DNA of 64,000 nt from Manis javanica (Eukaryota; Chordata; Mammalia; Pholidota; Manidae), in NCBI RefSeq assembly GCF_040802235.1, contig NC_133167.1, positions 11,958,501 to 12,022,500 on the forward strand. The letters are read 5' to 3'. A model generated the notes under the pieces. It made no database searches. It was not told where the DNA came from and saw only the letters and a list, made by a program, of their open reading frames with translations. This document shows, piece after piece, positions 20,901 to 32,244 of the stretch. The position numbers and the translations under genes are program-made. Numbering within the stretch: position 1 is the stretch's first letter; every line of letters starts with the position of its first letter.

Positions 20901-21880
20901 ATTTCCAAAAAGCACTCTCCAAACCAAAACAACAACAGCAACAATGAGAGAGGGAACAGAAAGGAAAAAAAAAAGAAAAAACACGCGATTTTTTTTTTTT
21001 TTTCCTCAGGTGCCGGTCCCAGGCACCCGCGCACTGGTCCTGCTGCCCTGTCTCCCTAGCACCAGGGTCCCTGTCCTTTCAAGGCTTCCAAAAAGCACCC
21101 ACCCACCGGTCCCGCAGGGAAGGAACGCTCAATATTCTTTGTCCTCAGGCACTGGTCCCACGCACCCGCTCACCAGTCCTGCCGCCCTGCCTCCCTAGCA
21201 CCGGGGTCCCTGTCCCTTCAAGGCTTCCAAAAAGCACTTGGCAAAAAGAGAGAAAAAAAAGGGGAAAAACGCGCGACTTCTTCCGTCCTCAGGTGCTGGT
21301 CTCAGGCACCCACCCACCGGTCCCACAGGGAAAAATGCGGGATATTCTTTGTCCTCAGGTGCCGGTCCCAGGCACCCGCTCACCAGTCCCGCCGCCCTGC
21401 CTCCCTAGCACCGGGGTCCCTGTCCCTTTTAGGCTTCCAAAAAGCACTCGCAGAAAAGAGAAAAAAAAAGGGGAAAAACGCGCGATTTCCTCTGTCCTCA
21501 AGTGCCGGTCTCAGGCACCCGCCCACCGGTCCCGCAGGGAAAAACGGGGGATATTCTTTGTCCTCAGGTGCCGGTCCCAGCCACCCGCTCACCAGACCCG
21601 CCACCGTGCCTCCCTAGCACTGGGGTCCCCGTCCCTTCAAGGCTTCCAAAAAGCGCTTGCCAAAAAGAGAAAAAAAAAAAGGGGAAAAACGCGCGACCTC
21701 CTCCGTCCTCAGGCACCGGTCTCAGGCACCCGCCCCCAGGTCTTGCAGGGAGAAACGCGGGATATTCTTTGTCCTCCGGCGCTGTTCCCAGGCACCTCCT
21801 CACCGGTCCCGCCACCCTGCCTCCCCAGCAACGGGGGCCCGTCCCTCTAAGGCTTCCAAAAAGCGCTCGCCAAAAAAAAA
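20901..21880 (-). repeat. Tandem ~210-bp monomers in the L1 5' UTR
   Basis: The landmark 'ggcttccaaaaagc' on the plus strand starts at 21,083, 21,222, 21,432, 21,641 and 21,851, with a degenerate copy at 20,901. Steps are 139, 210, 209 and 210 bp, so one unit is internally deleted. Each unit also carries a 'caccggtccc' block, a 'gatattctttgtcctc' block and, in most, an A-rich run followed by 'cgcgcga'. Three to five CpG-containing promoter-like units are thus stacked. Confidence 0.93.
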
Positions 21881-22112
21881 AAACTGCTCCGGTTTCTCTC
21901 CACCCGCCGGGAGCCGGGGGGAGGGGCGCTCGGGTCCCGCCGGGCTGGGGCTTGTATCTTACCCCCTTCACAAGGCGCTGGGTTCTTGCAGGTGTGGATG
22001 TGGTCTGGATGTTGTCCTGTGTCCTGTGGTCTCTATTTTAGGAAGATTTTTCTTTGTTATATTTTCATAGCTCTATGTGTTTTTGGGAGGAGATTTCCAC
22101 TGCTCTACTCAC

Positions 22113-22124
22113 GCCGCCATCTTG
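22113..22124 (-). promoter_or_regulatory. YY1-like site at the L1 5' end
   Basis: The minus strand reads CAAGATGGCGGC within about 15 bases of the element's first base. The same placement in human L1 directs accurate transcription initiation. The function here is inferred. Confidence 0.75.
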
Positions 22125-22135
22125 GCTCCCGCCCA

Positions 22136-22149
22136 TTAATTTATTTTTT
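22136..22149. repeat. Target-site duplication and endonuclease site, 5' side
   Basis: 'ttaatttatttttt', immediately followed by AAC. The first 11 bases match 13,375-13,385, and the TTTTTT/AA edge is a good L1 endonuclease target. Confidence 0.72.
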
Positions 22150-22489
22150 AACATGGCTGTGCATTCTTCTCCTGCAACCCTGGCCTGGCAGTTCAGTGAA
22201 CTTCTAGCGGTGCTCAACAATAAGGCCTCAGTACAATAAAGCCTAGGGGAAAAAAACATGTGGCATAAAATTCAAGTTCTCCTTTACCACTCAGGTTAAT
22301 AATATCTCAACCTTCAATCAGACCCCAAACATCAGAGACCAAAAGTATGTGTAGATGAGTAGATGATTTTCTTTTTAAAGGAAGTGGCTTAAAAGGACAA
22401 GCCATGGAGCAACAGAAAACAAATTAGCACACATGTTGAAATGGAGGCATCTGTCTGATATATTGCTATTCGCCTAGGACACTGTTGAG
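22150..22489. other. No recognised feature
   Basis: Unassigned sequence at the right flank of the composite. Confidence 0.4.
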
Positions 22490-22660
22490 TCGTGAGGCAT
22501 TTATGTATTCAGGACCATGGTGAGCGCTGAGCAGACAGAGATGAGCAAAAGGATAATACACGCTCAGGGGAAGTGACAATCTTATAGGACTAACGAGTCA
22601 GAGATGTTTAAATATCACACGCATCATATTCAAAGAGGAAGAGCTCTATAAAGGAGTCTG
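22490..22660 (-). mobile_element. Possible L2-type fragment, reverse orientation
   Basis: 'aggaccatggtgagcgctga' with 'gagcaaaaggataatacacg' and 'gaagtgacaatcttatagga' loosely follows the antisense L2 3' region. Confidence 0.35.
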
Positions 22661-22749
22661 AAAATTACTCCATGATAGTAAGAAAGTTTGTGGGCTTGCA
22701 TTTTTTAAACTCTTTTTGTTTCATTTTCTTTTAAAGATAAATGATAAGA

Positions 22750-23480
22750 AAGGTGTGACATCATGATTCATAATAAGAACTATATATTTGTACTATGTCT
22801 CCACTTCTGACACACAGCTCCTAAAACCATTGGAACTTCCTAAGTGAAAAGAAAGCTGAGAATGTCTTTTGTTGTGTTAATGCCATTTAGGTAACCTAAG
22901 GATGGGGGCTGGTTACCATAGGGCACAACCATGTGACTAAAGGTTTGGAACCTTCAGTCCCACCCTCACTCCGTCCCTACTTCCAGGTCAATTGCCAATG
23001 GCCCACGATTTAATCAGTCATGCCTATGTAACGAAACTTCCATAGAAACCCAAAGCATGGTGTGTAGAGTGCTCCAGCTAGCCCATTTCCCCATACCTTG
23101 CCCTATGCATCTCTTCCACTGGCTGTTCCTGAGTTATAACCTTCTATAATAAACTGGCAATCTGGTAAGTGAAATGTTTCTCTGAATTCTGTGAGTCACT
23201 CATTGAATCCAAGGAGGTTGTGATGGGAACCTCGGATTTACAGCCAGTTGGTCAGAAGCACAGGAAACAACCTGGACTTGGGCTGACATCTGGCGTTGGG
23301 TAAGGGGCAGTCCTGAACCCTGAACCCCCCAGGACCTGACGCTCTCTTCTAGTGTCAGAATTAAGTTGAATTGTAGGACACCCAGCAGGTCTCCAAGAAT
23401 TGGTTGGTGGTATGTGGGGAGTACCTCCCCCACTTTATACTGGGTGTAGAATTGTTTGTTGAATCTTAAAAGGAAACATG
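22750..23480 (+). mobile_element. Old solo LTR of an endogenous retrovirus
   Basis: Contains 'tgtgttaatgccatttaggt', 'ggcacaaccatgtgactaaa' and 'atgcctatgtaacgaaactt' in the order of a known mammalian LTR family whose name I cannot give. AATAAA sits at 23,148-23,153 after 'cctgagttataaccttc'. The downstream U5-like part includes 'ggtcagaagcacaggaaaca'. No internal retroviral genes are attached. Confidence 0.6.
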
Positions 23481-24289
23481 AACTATAGGTGAGTAGAGAG
23501 GAAGAAGTTACCAAACCAGTCCATGTGGAAGAGATCTTCAGAAAGGTCTCCAGAGACATTTGGTTTGGTTTTCAAAATGGACCATTAATTCATTGAATGG
23601 AGAAGCAAAAACATATCATTCTTAAGGAATATGAGAATTTGATACATAGAGATGTAAAAGTGTGAGTCCAAGCAAGGGAAAGGAGCCTGATTTTTCTAGA
23701 GCCGTGATCTCAAAACAGTAATAATGCCGCTTATCCATTTCTGCCTTACATTCACTTCCTGCTCACATTTAATATATCCTATATTGCTAATTTTTTATTT
23801 AAAAAATATTTAACAAGAGACATTGTGTCACTAAAATGAATTGAATCACAGTATGTCTGCACATAAATAGACAAACACTGACAAAAATAAGTCCAATGAA
23901 TTTTGATGGAATGGAATGATTTCCAAAAGACTCCCGTCTCCTGGTCTCTTGCAATGATTAAGGCCACGCCCTTTTCATGCCTCCCACCCAACTTCTCCGT
24001 TTTCTGAGAACTGGAAAATGACATCTGAAATTATATTCTGGGTCTAATGCTGTCTCTTGCCTGTGAGGGTGCTTAAAACTAAGCCTTCTCTCCTCACCCA
24101 TCCTTTATGAGGCAGTAATCTTCCCAAAAGTATCTTCTGTAACTCCAGCAACTCTTTATTTCAGAAGCATTAAGCTGGAATATAAAGTATGTGAATCAGA
24201 ACCAGGAATCACCAAAAATGAGCCTCAAAATGTTATAGGGGCCAAACTGTCCATGACCTTCAATTTCTTGTTAAAGATAAAAACATCAC
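23481..24289. other. No recognised feature
   Basis: AT-rich sequence up to the U2 pseudogene; nothing recognised. Confidence 0.4.
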
Positions 24290-24476
24290 ATTGCTTCTTG
24301 GCCTTTTGACTAAGATCAAGTGTAGTAGCTGTTCTTAATCAGTTTAATATCAGAAACATCCTCTATCTGAGGAAGATAAATTAAATGGATTTTTGCGGCA
24401 GGAAGTTGGAGTAGAAGCTTACTCTGCCCACTTCATGCATAGACCTGGTATTGCAGCACTTCCAGGAACAGTGCAA
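24290..24476 (+). pseudogene. U2 spliceosomal snRNA pseudogene, full length
   Basis: About 187 bp, against 188 nt for U2. It keeps 'cttggccttttgactaagat', 'caagtgtagtagctgttctt', the remnant 'atcagtttaatatcagaaac', 'ttaaatggatttttg' and the 3' 'gacctggtattgcag' hairpin region. Several substitutions and an extra base disturb stems, and a U2-type proximal/distal promoter element is not visible upstream. It is therefore a pseudogene rather than a working copy. Confidence 0.95.
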
Positions 24477-24485
24477 ATATCTTCT

Positions 24486-24765
24486 CTCATTCAATAGGTT
24501 TCTTTTTCGTTTTGTTGATGGTTTCATTTGCTGTGTAAAAATGGTTTAGTTTGGTGAGCACCCATTTGTTTAGTTTTCCTTTTGTTGTCCTTGCTGAAGG
24601 CAGATCCAAAAAAAGTGGTCCAATTTCATTCTTTTGCATGTAGCCATTCAATTTTCCCAGTACCATTTAGTGGAGAGATTGTGTTTTTCACATTGAATAT
24701 TCTTGCTTTCTTTGTCATAGATTAATTGACCCTATAAGTGTGGGTTTATTTCTGGGCTCTATAGA
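24486..24765 (-). mobile_element. L1 ORF2 fragment, reverse orientation
   Basis: Matches the C-terminal half of ORF2 in the same orientation as 16,309-16,720 (for example 'tttgttgatggtttcatttg' and 'ccaatttcattcttttgcat'), with an internal deletion. It begins within about ten bases of the U2 pseudogene's 3' end. Confidence 0.8.
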
Positions 24766-26190
24766 GCATCTATTATGTGAAAACACATATCAATAGCTCA
24801 GCTTTTGATGTGAGCACATATTCACTATTTAGTAATGATTGGACTGATTGGGCCCCTATTTTTATTAATCTTTGAGAAAAACTACCCACTAGAAAAACAT
24901 ATTTAAAAACTGATATGACTGAATAACCTTCACCACATGAAAAATATGTCCCCATTTTTGTCCAAGAAAAGAACATCTCAGATTCCTTAAATTGATTTCA
25001 AGAAGAATTTCTCTCATCTCAGAATTCAGCTTCTATACATGAGGTACAAAAAGCATTTCAGAAGTAGGAAATCTGACTTAAATTTTCTTGTCATCAAGAT
25101 TTGGTAGATTTTCTTTAATGTAAATAGATTAAATAATACACAAATAACACAATATAAAAAAGTTCCTTTAAGAAATATAATCAAGCATGTGTTTGTACAT
25201 GAACTTTACAGCTGACTACCATCTACAGTCCACAGAATCTCAGATACTTAGTTTTATTCAAATTTCCTATGGAGGGCTTAAGTGATGGATATGTCTGGGG
25301 CATTTCAACCAATCTTCCAGGCTCCGTCTGCCAGGCCATCTGGATTTTACATCCACAGAGAACTACTCAGTGAACAATTACAGATATGACTTTTAAAAAA
25401 AAGAAAAGAAAAGAAGGAAGGAAAAGAAAAAAGTAAATTGTACCCTAAACACAAGTAGAATAAAATCATCTTTGTGCAGTATTCTATAAAAGGAGAAAAT
25501 TAACAAGTAGGAAAAAGAAATGCATATTTTTTCTTTTTTCTATCAGTCACATGAATTACGATAAGTGCCTGACCTTTTTCCATAAGATGTTTAAATGGCA
25601 GCTGTTACGGCTGCAGTAAACCATTTGATCAAAAGCTCTTGAGGACAATAGTTTGTTTTGCAAAGGTCATGTTCCTTATATACTTGTGCATGTGTTCAAA
25701 AGGCTTACCAACTGAATATACAAGACTTTCATGGAGAATAAATTATATAAAAGCTTTCAAATTAAATGTAAGCTAAGAAATCTATAGGGAATACTTTGAG
25801 AGAAGTTTGAAAATCCATCTCATAGTTTGTAAAGGATATTCTTTTAAAACAAGTTAACTTGAATTGATAGGAAATATAGGGGCTTGTATTAAATGGTTTA
25901 TTAAAGTTGCTTATATAGAAACAAGACACTGGTTAAATCTTATATCATACATAACATTTAAAAAGTGGAAATATTTTAATTTAAGAATCTGTGTACTCCT
26001 GGCAGAAAATAGGAGAAGAAAAGTTAGGGTCTTCACACCATGTTTTCAATAAGGAGATTTTTCTCAACTCTTATATTGACAAGGAAGCCCCAACACTTGT
26101 TGCTTTTATGTCACCATTAGAAAAATAAAAGCTCAGAATAAATTGTGTAGGTAATGCTAACTGATTTCTCCTTATAAACACTAGTTTATT
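24766..26190. other. Unassigned; one AAAG-rich tract
   Basis: AT-rich. A purine-rich (AAAAG/GGAA)n run lies at 25,395-25,437. Nothing else recognised. Confidence 0.45.
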
Positions 26191-26194
26191 TCTC

Positions 26195-26925
26195 TTTTAT
26201 TTTGTCAGGTGTATGGAGGTACAAATTTCACACAATAAAATTCTCCCTTTTGAAGGATACAACTTGGAAAATTTTAACAAATATGTATAGTTGTGTAATA
26301 ACCACAACAATCAATAAATAATTCGTTTTCATCAATGTTTAAAGTGCCCCTCTGGCCCTTCTCTCTCCCCATTCCAACCAGTTGGGTTGCTACTTATGTT
26401 CTCTATAGTTTTGCCTCTTCTAGAATATCATATAAACGAAAACATTCAATTTGTAATCCTTTGTGCCTAGTTTTTTTCAATTATATAATGCTTTTAAGAT
26501 TTACTCATGCTATTGTACATATCAGGAGTTTATTCATTTTTACTGCTGACTACTATTTCCCAAATTAGGTGCACCATAACTTGTCTATCAATTCATCACC
26601 TAATAGGCATCTGGACTGCTTCTAGTTTCGAGTGATTACTTGTCATAAACATTGGTATACAAGTCTTAGGTCATAATTACCAAGGAGTAGAATTGCTGCA
26701 CCATAGGGAAAATGTGCATTTAACATTATAAGAAATTGCCAAATTATTTCCCAATATGACTACACCAGTTTATATTCTCACCTGCAATTCATGAATGTTC
26801 CTATCATTCCCACATCCTCATTAACACTTGGTATTCTCATTATTTTTAAGTTTTAGGCATTCTACCAGATGTATACCAATTAAAATCTCAGGCTTCTCTT
26901 TTTAGTAATTAGCAAGTTTATTCTG
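26195..26925 (-). mobile_element. Old L1 3' end (inverted partner A)
   Basis: The plus strand reads as the reverse complement of an old L1M-type ORF2 end and 3' UTR. From left to right it has 'cacacaataaaattctccct', 'tcatataaacgaaaacattc', 'aaggagtagaattgctgcac', 'cacatcctcattaacacttg', and it stops in the ORF2 segment before the CX3C motif. Confidence 0.8.
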
Positions 26926-26934
26926 AATATTATA

Positions 26935-27700
26935 GAAAAGCAAAACACTAGAATTGCCAAAACAACCTTGAAAAGAACAAAATTGGAAGACTCACATTTT
27001 CTGTTTTCAAGATTACAGAAATCAGTATTTTGATGCTTGGCATAAGAACTACCACATAAATAATGGAACTTAATAAAAAGTCAAGAAACAGATCTAAAAA
27101 CTTATGTTCAATCAATTTTTGACAGCAATGCAAAGGGAACTCAATGAGGAAATGCTAGCCTTTTCATTATATGGTCCTAAAATACCACTTTTTAAAAAAA
27201 ACTCAATCTTTATCTAAAGCCATGCATTAATTAACCTAACATGGGTCATAGATCTAGATCTAAGAGCTAGAATTATAAAAACTCTAAATGGAAATATTCA
27301 ATAAAATTTTTGTACCCTTAGGTTAGGCAGAGACTTCTTATATGGGACATGGAAAGTGTGCAATAAAATAAAATATAGCTTGGATTTCATAAACAATAAA
27401 ATATTCTGCCCCAAAAAAGACATTTAAGAAAAGGTGAAGACAGTGACAGACTATAAGAAAATATTTCCAAAACATATATATGATAAGAACTTGTATCTAG
27501 AATATATGTAGAATTCTTACAACCCAAAACTTATCAAATAAACCAATTAGAAATAAAGGCAAAAGATTTGCACCGACTCTTCAGCAAAGATGAATGTATT
27601 ATAATGAGCATATAAAAAATGCTCAACATTATAGTCATTAGGGAAATACAGGTTAAGAGCACAAAAAATACCATTAGAAATACCTTAAAAATACATTTCT
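26935..27700 (+). mobile_element. Old L1 ORF2 segment (inverted partner B)
   Basis: Sense-orientation ORF2 sequence (for example 'gaaaagcaaaacactagaat' and 'tgtatctagaatatatgtag') running up to the same ORF2 point where partner A begins. Many stops. Confidence 0.78.
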
Positions 27701-28035
27701 TAGAGAACATAGTAAAATATTTGGGAAAGAATTTAGATCAGAATATGCTATTTAGTATGTTATAAGTAAAACAGGGATTGAAAAACAATTTTGAAGAAAG
27801 ACAGATTTTGTCATTAATATATTACCTGTACATTACTTGTAAACATATACCCTTAATATACATGTTTGTTATGTAATACATTATTTGTAAGTACAACTAA
27901 GACGCTTATGGAATATTTTTAATATAAATTTTAAAAGGATACTTTTGATGCTTTGTTTGTTATTTTCTTTTTTCTTTGATAGATTTTAAATTAGACTTTG
28001 TATCTGTATTTCAAAATGATAAATTCTACATTTAA
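27701..28035. other. No recognised feature
   Basis: AT-rich linker between L1 copies. Confidence 0.45.
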
Positions 28036-31000
28036 TTTAAAATTATGTGCTTACTGGGGAAAGGAATTGATGATCTCATCCATAACTTTAACAAAAAGAT
28101 AGAAAATTTGACAAAAAGCCACTCATAGCTGAAGAATACAAGAACTGAAATGAAAAATACAATAGAATGAATGAATAGTATACTTCTGGAAGAAGAGGAA
28201 ATAATCAATGTGATGATAGAGAATAGGATAGGAACCAAGCTAAGAAACAGAGAGAAAAAATAATTTTTAAAACTAGAAAATGCTAAGAAACATGTGTGAC
28301 AACTACAAATGAAACTATATTCTCATAATATGGGTACCAGAAGGAGATGAGAGAGTAAAATGAGTAGAAAGTCTCTGAAGAAATAAAAACTGAAAACTTC
28401 CCCAATCTGGGGAAGGAAATAAGAAACCCAGGTCCTAGAAGCACAGACAGCCCCTAACAAAAGGATCCCCAGGGAGACAACACCAAGACATATAATAATT
28501 AAAATGACAAAGATTAAAGATACAGAGAATCTTAGAAGCAGCAAGCAAAAGGTGGACAGTTAGCTATAAGGGAAACTGCATAAAGTTCTAGAAAAATTTC
28601 TTAGCAGAAACTTTATAGGTCAGAAGGGAGTGGCATAATGTATTGAAAGGAAAGAACTTATAACCAAGAATCCTCTTCCCAGAAAAATTATCATTCAGAA
28701 TTAAAGGAGAGTTTAAAAGTTTCCCAGTAAATGGAGGTTAAAAGAATTTACCACCACTAAACTGCCCTTACAGGATATGTTAAAAGGACGTCTGTAAATG
28801 GGAATGTTCTTATGCCTGAATATTTTTCATTAGTGAAAATAAACCTACTGTAAAGATAGGAGACAAATTACTTACTAAGCACATATGAAGTAAAAAAAAA
28901 ATAGTAAAATCAACTATATACAAAATCAGTCAAGGGATATACAAAAGATATAAATTAAGACATCATAAAGTATGGAGGAAGAGAACAAAGAAAAAATAGC
29001 ACTTTTGGATTGTGTTCAAAATAGAGCAACCATCAGCTTAATATGGACTGTTATATATTTAGAAAACTGTGAACCTTATGGCAACCACAAACCTAAAGCC
29101 TATAATACACATACACAAGATATTTTTAAAAAGAAATCCAAGGATAAGACTAAAAAAAAAAAAAATTGGGTACCAAAAGGAGAGTATAAGAGAGGAACTA
29201 AAAAACCAGAAAAATCTCAACAGAAACAGCATAAAGGGAGCATATATCAACATACTGAAGGCCATATAAGACAAACCCACAGCTAGCATCATACTCAATG
29301 GCAAAAAGCTGAAAGCTTTTCCTCTAAGATCAGGAACAAAATAAGGATGTCCAGTCTCACCATTTTTATTCAATATGGCATTGGTAGTCCTAGCCACACC
29401 AATCAGATAAGAAAGAGATAAAAATCTCCCAAATTGGTAAGAAAGAAGTAAAACTGTCACTATTGCAGATGACATGGTACTATATATAGAAAACCCTAAA
29501 GATTCCACCAAAACACTATTCAAAACTAGTAACTGGATTCAGCAAAGTTGGAGGATACAAAATTAATATACAGAAATCTATTGCCTTCCTTTATACTAAC
29601 AAAACAAAGTAGTAGAAAGAGAAATCAGGAAACCAATTCTGTTTACAACTGCATCAAAAAGAAGAAAATATCTGGGAATAAACCTAACCAAGAAGGTGAA
29701 AAACCTGTACTCTGAAAACTACAAGACACTGATAAAAGAAATTGAAGAAGACACAGATAAATGGAAGTCCATCCCATGCTCCTGTTTAAAGCAATTTACA
29801 GATTATAGGGCAATCCCTATCAAAATACCAGTGGCATTTCTCAAAGAACTAGAGCAAAGAATCATAAAATTATATGGAACCAAAAAACTCTCAATGCCCA
29901 AAGCAATCTTGAGATAAAAGAACAAAGCAGGAGGTGTTAAGCTCCCTGATTTCAAGGTATACTACAAAGTTACAGTAATCAACACAGTATGGTACTGACA
30001 CAAGAACAGAACCATAAATCAGTGGAACAGAATAGAGAGCCCAAAAATAAACCCACACATATATGATAAAGGAGCCATGAATATACAATGGGTAAAAAAT
30101 CTTGTCAATAAATGGTATTGGGAAAACCTCACATATACATGCAAGAAAATGAAACTGGATTCTTCTAACTCCATACAAAAAAGTAAATTTGAAGTGGATT
30201 ATATAAGACATGAAATCATAAAACTCTTTGAAGAAAACATAGGCAAAAGTTTCTTGAACATAAGCATGAGCATTTTTCTTGGACACATCTCCTTAGGCAA
30301 AAGAAGCAAAAGCAAAAATGAACAAGTGGGACTACATCAAATTTAAAAGCTTCTGTACATCAAAGGACACCACCAACAGGGAACAAAAGCAACCTACAGT
30401 ATTCATAAAATATATTCATAAATGATTTTTCTGATAAGCAGTTAACAACCAAAATATATAAGGAACTCATAACTCATGCACCCCAACACCAAGGAAAAAA
30501 AAGAAATAACCCAATTAAAAAATGACCTGAACAGACATTTTTTCAGAGAAGAAATACAGATGACCAATAGGCACATGAAAAGTGCTCCACATCACTAATC
30601 ATCAGGGAAATGCAAATCAAAACCACATGAGATATCAACTTACACCAGTCAGAATGGCCACTATCCAAAAGGCAAGATATAGCAAGTATTGGCAAGGATG
30701 TGGAGAAAGGGGAACCCTCCCACATTGTTGATGAGAATGTAAATTAGCACAGCCACTGTGGAAAGCAGTACGGAGGTTCCTTAAAAAAGTAAAAATAGAA
30801 ATGCTGTATGAGTCAGTAATTCTACTTCTAGGAATTTACCTGAAGAAAACAAATCTCTAATTCAAAAACATACATGCACCCCTATGTTTACTGCCACATT
30901 AATTACAATAGCCAAGATATGGAAGCAACCAAAGTGTCCATCAATAGGAGAATGAATAAAGAAGTGGTGCAAGTACAGAATGGAACATTATTCAGCTATA

Positions 31001-31445
31001 AAAAGAAAGAAATCCTGCATTTGCGACAGGAAGATAGAGAATATTATGCTGAGTGAAATAAGCCAGGTGGAGAGACACAAACACCATATGATTTCATCTG
31101 AAAACAAACAAAACAAAATGAACAAAACAGCAGTAGACACATAGACAGTGAGAAGTGACTAGTGGTTGCTGTGGGGGAGGAGTTGAGGGGGAGGATGAAA
31201 AAGTTGAAGGGGATAAAGCAACTCAAAATCTCAATTATAATATAAATTAGTCATGGGGTGAAAGTACAGCATAGAGAATACAGCCAGTAGTTCTGTAACA
31301 TCTTTCTATGTTGACAGATAATAACTATACTAGTTGGGGTGTGCATTTAATAATGCATATAACTGTTGAATCACTATGCCTCATACTTGAAACCAATATA
31401 ATATTGTATATCAACTATACATCAATAAAATAAAAATAAAATTCT
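28036..31445 (+). mobile_element. L1MA-like element with internal ORF2 deletion
   Basis: Begins in the ORF1 coiled-coil region (28,036-28,330) and continues through the ORF1 C-terminal part ('agacaacaccaagacatata' near 28,480) and post-ORF1 sequence. At about 29,245 it jumps into the reverse transcriptase segment before the catalytic motif, so roughly the first half of ORF2 is missing. The rest of ORF2 follows with many stops. The 3' UTR has 'gtggttgctgtgggggagga' and ends with 'catcaataaaataaaaataa' near 31,440. Confidence 0.85.
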
Positions 31446-32240
31446 GTGCTTAATTTTTAGAGGAAAAGTATTGTTTCAGATTATATAAAATAATGAAACA
31501 AAATTTATGTTAGAACATTTATAAGAGAAACAATGAAAATAAATATTTAAAATAGTAGGTTAATCAGCTAACATAGAGAAAATGCTTTATTGGCAGTTTT
31601 AGTTTGCATTTTTCAATAGTCAAGTTAAATATTTTCCTCACAGTCATAATTATTTATATAACCTCTTCTACAAAGGAACTCATATTTTCTATTGTGAGTT
31701 TGGCAAATATTTTTAACAGGTTTTTTTTTTCCATAATAGCCTTTGACAGATTATTCTAAAGCAAAAGAGTCCTTATGCTCCCCATTACAGAGCAGTAAAT
31801 ATTCCTTTATATTTTTAATCAATCTAACACTTTGGCTACATGATGCCAAAACATCTGGCTGAAAAGAAAAAACGAAAAGCAAGCTTAATGTATTGTTTTA
31901 AGCACATTTGAATGCAAACAGTGGAATCACAGCTTTTGATGTACTGCTTAAATCTGTTGAAGGTGAATTTACATCACATCAATTTTTCACTTTTTAACTC
32001 AATAGTAAGGTTGCCAAATATATATAAAATTTATCTGTATTGCTTACAGTAAAGGATAAGTATTGAATTCATATTTATAGGAGGTATTAAAATATTTGTA
32101 AAGTTGTAATCTTTGCAAGCAAAAATACAGTTTGGGTATGTTATAAGTAGACTGATAGATCATAACATGGATTTTAGAAATCTAGAATATTGCAATTTCA
32201 TTAAACATATGAAAACATTTATTTGACATGTATACTTTCC
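31446..32240. other. No recognised feature
   Basis: AT-rich; nothing recognised. Confidence 0.45.
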
Positions 32241-32244
32241 CTCC

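Larger units (their letters stand above)
20537..22135 (-). promoter_or_regulatory. L1 5' UTR / internal promoter, CpG-rich
   Basis: About 1.6 kb, GC- and CpG-rich from about 20,640 to 21,980, ending at the element's 5' terminus. Three parts: a unique 5' segment (about 21,880-22,135) with a YY1-like site at the very start, a tandem monomer array (about 20,900-21,880), and a unique segment leading to ORF1. L1 5' UTRs act as internal RNA polymerase II promoters. The CpG density and intact 5' end suggest a copy that could be transcribed unless methylated. Confidence 0.85.
13375..22149 (-). mobile_element. Composite L1 plus ERV 3'-end retrotransposon
   Basis: One insertion on the minus strand. 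Read from its 5' end at about 22,135 it holds an L1 5' UTR, ORF1, ORF2, a short L1 3' UTR and an L1 A-tail (15,259-15,232). It then continues in the same sense with about 1.8 kb of betaretrovirus-like sequence ending in a truncated LTR and a final poly(A) (13,426-13,386). The duplicated target 'ttaatttattt' stands outside the whole unit at 13,375 and 22,136. It is not repeated next to the internal A-tail. The right flank keeps a TTTTTT/AA junction typical of L1 endonuclease nicking. So L1 and ERV tail integrated together by target-primed reverse transcription. Structure is seen in the sequence; mechanism is inferred. Confidence 0.88.

Noticed and set aside
20901..21880. CRISPR-like or satellite array
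   Set aside because: Units of about 210 bp without separate spacers, inside an L1 5' UTR; they are promoter monomers.
24290..24476. Functional U2 gene
   Set aside because: Substitutions disturb conserved stems and no snRNA promoter elements are visible upstream.
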